A stretch of 64,000 nt of DNA from Sorangium aterium (GTDB lineage Bacteria; Myxococcota_A; Polyangia; Polyangiales; Polyangiaceae). Position numbers and translations under genes: made by a program. Positions 58,801 to 64,000 of this stretch are shown piece after piece. The notes under the pieces were generated by a model. That model saw nothing but the letters and a program-made list of their open reading frames with translations, did no database searches and was not told the DNA's origin. Each line of letters opens with the position of its first letter. The first letter of the stretch is position 1. The stretch covers positions 620,001-684,000 of the forward strand of contig NZ_JAQNDK010000004.1 in assembly GCF_028368935.1 (NCBI RefSeq), written 5' to 3'.

Positions 58801-60950
58801 GCGTCGAGCAGCGCGGCGCCGAGGTTCAGCTGGTCCGCGGCGTCGAACAGCGCCGCGTCCGTCCCGTTGGTGCAGGTGGCCTCGAGGAAGCGGCCGATCT
58901 GCAGGTGCAGCTGCATCCGCAGCTGCTCCGGCCCGAGCTCGTAGGCCGTCTGCTGGACCCGGTCGTGGACGAACCGGATCGCGAGCCCCGCCTCGCGCTC
59001 GCACGTGCCGTCGGGCACGACGAGCCCCTCGCGGAGCGGCTGGACGAGCGCCCCAGTCGTCTCGTCGACGGATCGGCCGAGCACCGCCGCGATGAGCCTG
59101 AGCTCCGCGCGCCTGCCGATGCACGCGGCGACCTGCAGCAGCTCCTGCGCCGCCTGGGGCAGCCTGCGGACGGACTCCGACATCAGCTGGACCACGTTGT
59201 CGGTGACCCCGACCCGCTCGATCCGGCCGAGATCCCACGTCCATGTCGAGCGGATCGCGTCGAAGAGGAGCAGGCCTTTCTCCTGGAGGGACCGGAGGAG
59301 CTGGCGGATGAAGAACGGATTGCCCGCCGTCTTGGCGAGGAAGAGCTCTGCGAGAGGGCGCGCCCGCTCCGGCTCGCAGCGGAGCGCCTCTGCGAGCAGC
59401 GCGACGACCGGCTCGACGCCGAGCGGGCCGAGCGAGAGGTGCGTCATCGGAGGGACCTGCGCGCCGCGGATCTCCTCGATGGTCTGGTGGAGCGGGTGCG
59501 CGGCGCCGACTTCCCTCGACCGGTACGCGCCGAGCAGGAGCACGTGCTTGCTGCGCGGATCCGCGGCGAGGGCGCGGAGGACGCGGAGCGACGCGGCGTC
59601 CGTCCACTGCAGGTCGTCGAGGAAGATCGCGAGCGGCGGCCGCTGGGTGGCCACAGCGCGCACGAAGTCCTGGATCGCGAGCAGGAAGCAGTTCTCCGCG
59701 CGCATCGGATCCGCGGCCGGCAGCGCGGGCGCGTCCCCGAGGAGCTCGGTGAGCTCCGGGCAGAGCTCGCCGAGGGCGCGGCTCCGCTCGCTGACCGCCT
59801 CCCTGAGCTGCGCGCGGCTGTCCTCCGGCTCGGCGCGGAGCGCGGCAGCGAGGGCGCGGAGCGCCTCTGCCAGGGACGCATAGGGCACGTTCGCGGCGCG
59901 CAGGTCGAACTTGCCCGCGATGAACCGCCCGCCCCGCTCGGCGACGGCGGCCTGCAGCGCCTCGACGAGGGCGGTCTTCCCGACGCCTGCCTCCCCGGTC
60001 ACCAAGACGAGCTCCGTCCCGCCGTTCGACGCGCGGGCGAGCGCGCCGCCCAGCACGGCGAGCTCACGCTCGCGGTCGATCAGGCGCTCGGGCAGCGGGA
60101 GGCGCCGCGCGAGGTCCATGCGGCCGAGCTCGAACGGCGCGATGGTGCCCGTGGCGCGCCATCGCCTCCGCGCCTCGTGGAGGTCCTGGGCGAGGCACTC
60201 GGCGCTCTGGTATCGCAGGTCCGGCATCTTCGCGAGGAGCCGCTGTACGAGCTCCGAGAGGGACGCCGGGACACCGGGGCTCACGACGTGCGCGGGCACG
60301 GGGCTCCTCGCCATGTGGGCGTGCACGAGCGCGAGCGGATCGAGGTCCTTGAAGGGCGGCGCGCCGGTGAGCATGGCGTAGAAGGTCGCTCCCAGCGCGT
60401 ACAGGTCCGATCGCGCGTCGATGAACCAGCAGGTGCGCCCGAGCTGCTCGGGGGACAGAAAGGGGAGCGCGTCGAGCTTCTCGAGCTCCACGGCTCGGGG
60501 CATGCTCGTCAGCTCGGCCGCGTCCGAGAAGTGGACCAGGGTGACCTGCCCGTCCTCGCCGAGGACGACGCGGCTCGGGGCGATCGCGCGATGGACGACG
60601 CCGCTCCCGTGAATGCGCGCGCACGTCTCGGCGAGCGCGATGGCGATATCGAAGAACGCGTCCAGCGCGAGCGGCCCTCGCGCGAGCCGGCGCTCGAGGT
60701 CCTCGGGACCTGCGTCCTCGAGGAGCAGCGCCGGCGTGCCCTCCGGGCCGTCCAGCGCCAGCGGCCGCACGACCCCCGGCACGTCGAGCCGGCGCAGGAA
60801 GGCGTGCTCGCGCAGAAGGAGGGCCGCCGCGCCCGGGGCTGGATGACGCCCCCGAACGGTTTTCTGAACCACCATCCTCCCGGCAAACCTCTGTCTGCGG
60901 AGCAGAAATCGGCTGCAGCGGTGGACGTCAGTCGCTTCCGCCCGAGTCAT
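55866..60950 (-). CDS. Pseudokinase / AAA ATPase / TPR-like / GAF / histidine kinase giant sensor
   Basis: 1694 residues. Domains: a Ser/Thr kinase fold (about 15-280), AAA NTPase (Walker A GEAGVGKT near 316-323, LAIFLDDLQWTD as Walker B), a long helical repeat region (about 650-1250), GAF (about 1300-1440) and a histidine kinase (H-box FLSVASHELRTPV near 1461; N-box LEQVVSNLLDNALKFGG; DQGIGIP; GLGLGLHVVKSI). In the kinase domain the catalytic loop reads HRAIAPSRV where HRDxxPxN is expected, and the DFG Asp is missing (VHFSDA), so this part should not phosphorylate. The histidine-kinase half looks intact. No response regulator is adjacent. A TATATT box at about 60980-60985 could be its -10. 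Confidence 0.9.
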   Translation of the reverse strand: MTRAEATDVHRCSRFLLRRQRFAGRMVVQKTVRGRHPAPGAAALLLREHAFLRRLDVPGVVRPLALDGPEGTPALLLEDAGPEDLERRLARGPLALDAFFDIAIALAETCARIHGSGVVHRAIAPSRVVLGEDGQVTLVHFSDAAELTSMPRAVELEKLDALPFLSPEQLGRTCWFIDARSDLYALGATFYAMLTGAPPFKDLDPLALVHAHMARSPVPAHVVSPGVPASLSELVQRLLAKMPDLRYQSAECLAQDLHEARRRWRATGTIAPFELGRMDLARRLPLPERLIDRERELAVLGGALARASNGGTELVLVTGEAGVGKTALVEALQAAVAERGGRFIAGKFDLRAANVPYASLAEALRALAAALRAEPEDSRAQLREAVSERSRALGELCPELTELLGDAPALPAADPMRAENCFLLAIQDFVRAVATQRPPLAIFLDDLQWTDAASLRVLRALAADPRSKHVLLLGAYRSREVGAAHPLHQTIEEIRGAQVPPMTHLSLGPLGVEPVVALLAEALRCEPERARPLAELFLAKTAGNPFFIRQLLRSLQEKGLLLFDAIRSTWTWDLGRIERVGVTDNVVQLMSESVRRLPQAAQELLQVAACIGRRAELRLIAAVLGRSVDETTGALVQPLREGLVVPDGTCEREAGLAIRFVHDRVQQTAYELGPEQLRMQLHLQIGRFLEATCTNGTDAALFDAADQLNLGAALLDAEQRDHLAQLNLRAGVKARRAAAFGPALAYFRSGLRLLPEGAFRSRYELWFSLHRDAAECAALTDQHAAARALVEEGLRHAASIPEKVDLEALRIMSATITGEHDLALSWGRDALRAHFGAELSAADLDAEIAAQRRAIAGQLAERSPESLVDLPRVTSPEERARMRLLAEMVAPAWFADRKQLVLLTSLGVRFALEHGNASESILSYAGHAMLLAAEGELSSAQGFGQLAVELARRFEDRAQETIARYMVNEFVHPWIAPLASGGAAFREIVALGLSSGELRFSSYARTGLVEHSFAAGVELDLVLVDLNDGFAFSQQTGNKSTLFYQVSYRQMIRCLKGLTRGRNVPEDAEFDERAFLEAMQREPPAKCVYHILRLQASYLFRDLAQATAHADAAVTSIHFLGGYIPECQYALYAALTLLWRCDEADERERAALLARATDLQRVLRGWESGCAENFLPRRLLVDAEIARVERRFELAGARYDEAIEAATRGGFLHIAALGNELAGRFYHGLGRARIAAMYLRAAHQGFACWGASEKARALAEEFGLGGSGDEPELAEERLPAVALDALSLLKAAETLSGEIVLDRLLEKLLGVCLEAAGAQCGALVLEEEGELFVRAQGSVAAPVSIERTPLSRSCEVPRQIVEHAHGAGEIVVLDDADSQPERERDPHFAEGGSRSVLVLPIQRNEARLGVVYLENNLTTYAFTRARVHVLELLSDQIAIALENARLYREAQHAVRVRDEFLSVASHELRTPVTSLRLGLQALLRRGDHASDERVARALQRMDRQVHRLVRLIDDVLDVSQLHTGRLELHVEQVDLAEVVDDVVERLTERIAQSGSPVSVRAEPSVVGSWDRSRLEQVVSNLLDNALKFGGGKPIDVSVARKDGTAELVVQDQGIGIPTGRLPHVFDRFERAVSSRHFGGLGLGLHVVKSIVEALGGAVRVVSRPDEGARFTVELPCERPAASHAASARLGGLHA

Positions 60951-61385
60951 ACGCGTTCCCCCTCGCGCGTTGCCGCGAGAATATAAAGCAGGATGTGTGC
61001 TGGTGCGAGCCGGGAAGTCCCGGGTCTCGTGATATGGGAGAGACGTCGGGTTGTGCGCTTCGCGCTATCGCGCGGCGCCATCACCTCCTCCTCTCGACGC
61101 GACGACGCGACGACGCGACGACGCGACGACGCGACGACGCGACGGCGCGCGCGCTGCGCGGCCTCCCCCTCGCCGCGAGGGCGCCCTCCAGCTGCCATTT
61201 GCCTGGCCGTCTGGCTGCGCGGGAAGGGGTGAATGGGGCGTGAAAGGGGCAGCACGGCGCTGGCCTCGAGCTCCGGCGACGACCGGCGACCGCCAATCCG
61301 GCGAGCGAAGGTGCTAGGATGAATCTGCGCATGTACGGGGGGCGGCCGGCTGCCCCCGCGCCGGTGCGCGCTGCGGGGAGCTTTG
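60951..61385. other. 0.43-kb divergent intergenic region with a microsatellite
   Basis: It separates the giant sensor gene (minus) from the small pseudokinase gene (plus). It contains an AT-rich -10-like patch for the sensor gene (60978-60990) and an 8-bp tandem repeat (61095-61148). No gene is seen. Confidence 0.6.
61095..61148. repeat. 8-bp tandem repeat (GACGACGC)n
   Basis: Five perfect GACGACGC units (61101-61140) with imperfect units on each side. Such repeats can gain or lose units by slippage. Confidence 0.9.
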
Positions 61386-62507
61386 ATGAACGCACCTGTC
61401 GTCGCAGGGGACGTGATCGCCGAGAAGTACCGGGTCGACCGGATCTTGGGCAGCGGCGAGCTGGGGACGGTGGCCTTCGCGAGCCACCTCGTGCTTCCTC
61501 AGCGGGTCGCGATCGAGCTCCTGCTCGCCGACGGCAGCCCGGAGCGCGTGGAGCGCTCGCTCCGGGAGGCGCGCGCGGCGGTGGCGCTCAAGGGGGATCA
61601 CGTCGCGCGGGTGCTCGACGTCGGTCAGCTCGCCTCGGGTGTCCCGTACATCGTCACGGAGCACCTCGACGGACAGGACCTCTCCGAGCTGCTGCGCGGC
61701 CGCGGCCGGATCGAGCTCTCGGAGGCCATCGATTGGGTGCTGCAGGCCTGCGTGGCGGTGGCCGAGGCGCACGCCGCGGGGATCGTGCACCGCGACCTCG
61801 AGCCGGCGCGCCTGTTCCTCGCGACGACCCCCGGCGGCGCGACGCTCCTCAAGGTGCTCGGCTTCGGCGCGTCCAGGGAGCTGCCCTGCGCGAGCGACGG
61901 CGGCGCGCCGGCGCCGACGGGGGAGGAGCTCGGCGCGCCGCTCTACATGTCGCCGGAGCGGATGCGGTCGTCGGTCGCCGTCGACGCGCGCGCCGACGTC
62001 TGGTCGCTCGGCGCGATCCTGTACCGGCTCCTGACCGGGCGGCCGCCGTTCGAGGCGAGCTCGCTCGCCGATCTCGCGCCGCGCGTCGCGAGCGCGGCGC
62101 CGGTGCTCCCGAGCGCGCTGCGGTCCGACATTCCCCCCGGCGTCGACCGCGTGCTCCTCTGCTGCCTCGAGAAGGACCCAGCGCGGCGGCCCGCGAGCGT
62201 GGCCGAGCTGGCGATCGCGCTCGCCCCTCATGCGTCGGCGGAGGGCCAGGATCACGTGGAGCGGGCCGCGCGGCTCCTCGGCGCGACGCTCCCGTCGCGC
62301 CCCCGCGCCTCGCTCCCGACGATCGGGCTCGGGCTCAGCGCGAGGCCGCGCCCGCCCGAGAGCGCTGGACCGAGCTCGGAGGCGGCCCCGGAGACCTTGC
62401 GGCACGGCGCGCAGGACACGGGGCGCCACAGGGCGCGCATCGCGCTGATCGCCGCCGTCGCGTCGCTGCTCGCGATCCTCGGCGTGGCCGCGACGCAGCT
62501 CAGGTGA
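61386..62507 (+). CDS. Membrane-anchored Ser/Thr pseudokinase
   Basis: 373 residues. The kinase fold spans about 10-285: a Gly loop (ILGSGELGTVAFA), HRDLEPARLFL, APLYMSPERM, DVWSLGAILYRLLTGRPPFE. The ATP-anchoring Lys is Glu (RVAIELL, near residue 43), the catalytic-loop Asn is Arg (HRDLEPAR, near 135), and DFG has become GFG (LKVLGFGASRE, near 157). All three changes together predict no kinase activity, leaving a scaffold or sensor role. A low-complexity linker leads to one C-terminal membrane segment (IALIAAVASLLAILGVAA). GGGAG precedes ATG 61386. Confidence 0.85.
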   Translation: MNAPVVAGDVIAEKYRVDRILGSGELGTVAFASHLVLPQRVAIELLLADGSPERVERSLREARAAVALKGDHVARVLDVGQLASGVPYIVTEHLDGQDLSELLRGRGRIELSEAIDWVLQACVAVAEAHAAGIVHRDLEPARLFLATTPGGATLLKVLGFGASRELPCASDGGAPAPTGEELGAPLYMSPERMRSSVAVDARADVWSLGAILYRLLTGRPPFEASSLADLAPRVASAAPVLPSALRSDIPPGVDRVLLCCLEKDPARRPASVAELAIALAPHASAEGQDHVERAARLLGATLPSRPRASLPTIGLGLSARPRPPESAGPSSEAAPETLRHGAQDTGRHRARIALIAAVASLLAILGVAATQLR

Positions 62508-62702
62508 GCCGGCGCCGGCCGAGCCGCCGCGGGCGCAGGAGCACCGCCTCCGGCCCTCGCCGGAGAAGCGTCGTCACCGCGAGCGCGGCAGGATGGGAGA
62601 AGCCGGAGAGCCGTCCTGTCTCTCACGGATGGGGCGCGGATCCTCGCGGCTGCGCCGAGAAACGTGACATCCGCGTAGACCGGCTGTCGTAGTATCCGCC
62701 GC

Positions 62703-63818
62703 ATGCCGCATTCTCTCCCAAATTCCGGGGGTGGTCTCGCTCCGCCCGCGCGCATCGGCAAGGTCGCGTTCCTCGGGTATGGCCGCTTCGGTGCGGCGCT
62801 CGGGTCGCTGCTCCGCGACGCGGGGATCTCGGTGCGCGCGTTCGACCCTTCTGCGGAGATCCGCGGCGCCGCGCGGGCCGCCTCGCTCCCGGAGCTCGTG
62901 GACGGCGCGGACCTCGTCATCGTCGCCGTCCCGGTGCCAGCGGCGCGCGAGGCCCTCCTGTCGCTGCGGCCGCACCTCGCGCCGGGGCAGATCGTGGCCG
63001 ACGTGGGCAGCGTGAAGAGCGTGCCGGCGAGCGCCATGGCCGAGGTGCTCGGCGAGAGCCGGCCCTGGGTGGCGACGCACCCGCTGTTCGGTCCGGCGAG
63101 CCTCGCCCGCGGCGAGCGCCCGCTGCGCGTCGTCGTCTGCCCGAACCCTGCGCACCCGGACGCGGTGCGCCGCGTCGTCGCGCTGTTCGAGCGGATCGGC
63201 TGTCAGGTGCTGGAGCAGGCCCCGGAGGACCACGACCGCGTGATGGCCTTCACGCACGCGCTCGCGTTCTTCATCGCGAAGGGCATGATGGACGCGGGCG
63301 TGCCCGCCGGCGCGCCCTACGCGCCGCCCTCGTTCCAGGGGATCGCTCACACGATCGAGACGGTGCGCGTGGACGCGGGGCACCTGTTCGCCGCGCTGCA
63401 CCGCGAGAACCCCTTCGCGAGCGAGGCGCGCCGCCGCCTCATCGACGCGCTCGTCGCCGTCGATCGAAGCCTCGACGTGCCGACCAAGGACGCCGCGCCC
63501 GAGGACCTCGCCGCGCTCGCGATCCCCGATCTCGGCGCGCTCTCTCCCGAGCTCCGCGAGACGCGGGAGCTCATCGACGACCTGGATCTGGAGCTCGTCG
63601 GCCTGCTCGCGCGGAGGGCCGAGCTCGTCCAGCGCGCCGGGCGCGCCAAGGCCACGATCGGGGCGGCGGTCCGGGATCCGGTGCGCGAGGCGCGGCTGAT
63701 GGAGTCGCGCCGCCGCTGCGCCCAGGAGCTCGGCCTCGACCCCGACGGCGTCGCCGAGGTCTTCGAGGTGATCCTCCGGCACTCGCGCTCGCTCCAGGAG
63801 CGGCGCTCCGCCGTCTAG
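62703..63818 (+). CDS. tyrA: Prephenate dehydrogenase with C-terminal chorismate mutase
   Basis: 371 residues. The N-terminal dehydrogenase (about 20-275) has the NAD loop FLGYGRFGAALGSLLRDAG, DVGSVKS, THPLFGP, and the ALAFFIAKG helix. The C-terminal ~85 residues (LRETRELIDDLDLELVGLLA, RRAELVQRAGRAK) form an AroQ-type chorismate mutase. In E. coli TyrA the mutase is N-terminal, so the order is reversed here. It makes 4-hydroxyphenylpyruvate from chorismate via prephenate for tyrosine. The ATG at 62703 begins MPHSLPNSGG; a short leader before the NAD domain is plausible. It stands alone on the plus strand. Confidence 0.9.
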   Translation: MPHSLPNSGGGLAPPARIGKVAFLGYGRFGAALGSLLRDAGISVRAFDPSAEIRGAARAASLPELVDGADLVIVAVPVPAAREALLSLRPHLAPGQIVADVGSVKSVPASAMAEVLGESRPWVATHPLFGPASLARGERPLRVVVCPNPAHPDAVRRVVALFERIGCQVLEQAPEDHDRVMAFTHALAFFIAKGMMDAGVPAGAPYAPPSFQGIAHTIETVRVDAGHLFAALHRENPFASEARRRLIDALVAVDRSLDVPTKDAAPEDLAALAIPDLGALSPELRETRELIDDLDLELVGLLARRAELVQRAGRAKATIGAAVRDPVREARLMESRRRCAQELGLDPDGVAEVFEVILRHSRSLQERRSAV

Positions 63819-63830
63819 CGCGCGGAGCGC
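63803..63830 (+). terminator. Stem-loop overlapping the tyrA stop codon
   Basis: GCGCTCCG (63803-63810) and CGGAGCGC (63823-63830) form an 8-bp stem around a 12-base loop spanning the TAG stop. There is no T-run. Confidence 0.35.
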
Positions 63831-64000
63831 GGCGCAGGCGGCGGACTTTTCACCATCGGAACACTCGGCGCTCCGAGTGCGTCGAGCGGGTATCGCCAGA
63901 GGGTCGGGAGAGCGTCGCCACACCGCCCTCCGCGTCGCTCGCGTCGGCTTTCTTCGTCATCTCTCCGATTCTCGCGCTCTCTCTCGGCCTCTTCGAGGGA

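Noticed and set aside
57222-60986. Long plus-strand frame opposite the giant sensor
   Set aside because: A shadow frame; the minus-strand protein has Walker, GAF and histidine-kinase motifs.
61095-61148. Possible CRISPR array
   Set aside because: The units are 8 bp and contiguous without spacers, so it is a microsatellite.

Overview
The window is high-GC DNA from a myxobacterium, most likely a Sorangium-like member of the Polyangiales. This is inferred from several traits: surface lipoproteins with Gly/Ser linkers, MopE-like and RCC1 repeats; a MYXO-CTERM-like tail; a DUF1592/DUF1552 pair; very large kinase/AAA/GAF/histidine-kinase proteins; a hybrid NRPS-PKS; and long gene-poor stretches full of decayed genes. 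No rRNA, tRNA or CRISPR was seen.

Layout. 0.1-4.0 kb: a sugar-dehydrogenase-like propeller, a ferritin-like protein and a PAS/STAS regulator. 4.0-5.65 kb: remnants of xylan-degrading enzymes (GH43-like and GH10-like). 5.65-9.8 kb: an intact LacI regulator, a 399-bp repeat carrying a 49-codon ORF, a stub of a lactonase-like gene and an RCC1/MopE lipoprotein. 9.8-12.3 kb: a second 399-bp repeat copy and two broken transposases. 12.66-23.3 kb: a two-gene assembly line (A-PCP-C-A-PCP, then KS-AT-KR-ACP-TE). Its adenylation codes point to Phe and a Val-like residue, the AT looks malonyl-specific, and the KR appears dead. An NTF2-like protein and a truncated kinase/AAA/GAF sensor follow.

28-40 kb: after an NTF2-like gene, a broken membrane-protein gene and a glutathione S-transferase comes a sugar-acid catabolic region. 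It holds eda, kdgK, a kduD remnant, a lacI pseudogene between two LacI-type operators, a lipoprotein amidohydrolase, a zinc alcohol dehydrogenase, a UxaB-like reductase, an MFS transporter and uxaA. No uronate isomerase gene is present. The set instead fits lactone -> L-galactonate -> D-tagaturonate -> D-altronate -> KDG -> KDPG -> pyruvate + glyceraldehyde-3-phosphate.

40-50 kb: surface proteins (Cip1-like, DUF1552/DUF1592, LamG-like), a MoaD-like/BNR-propeller pair and an M13 peptidase. 50-56 kb: an orphan TssC sheath protein, then a DUF5132 / HMA / P-type ATPase module and a cytochrome c. 55.9-64 kb: a 1694-residue pseudokinase/AAA/GAF/histidine kinase, divergent from a small membrane-anchored pseudokinase, followed by a prephenate dehydrogenase-chorismate mutase fusion.

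Two themes stand out. One is gene decay and duplication: at least ten recognisable remnants, several of them partial copies of intact genes in the same window. The other is a set of proteins that keep a fold but have lost catalytic residues: the KR, two or three kinases, and a P-type ATPase without the usual membrane cysteine motif.
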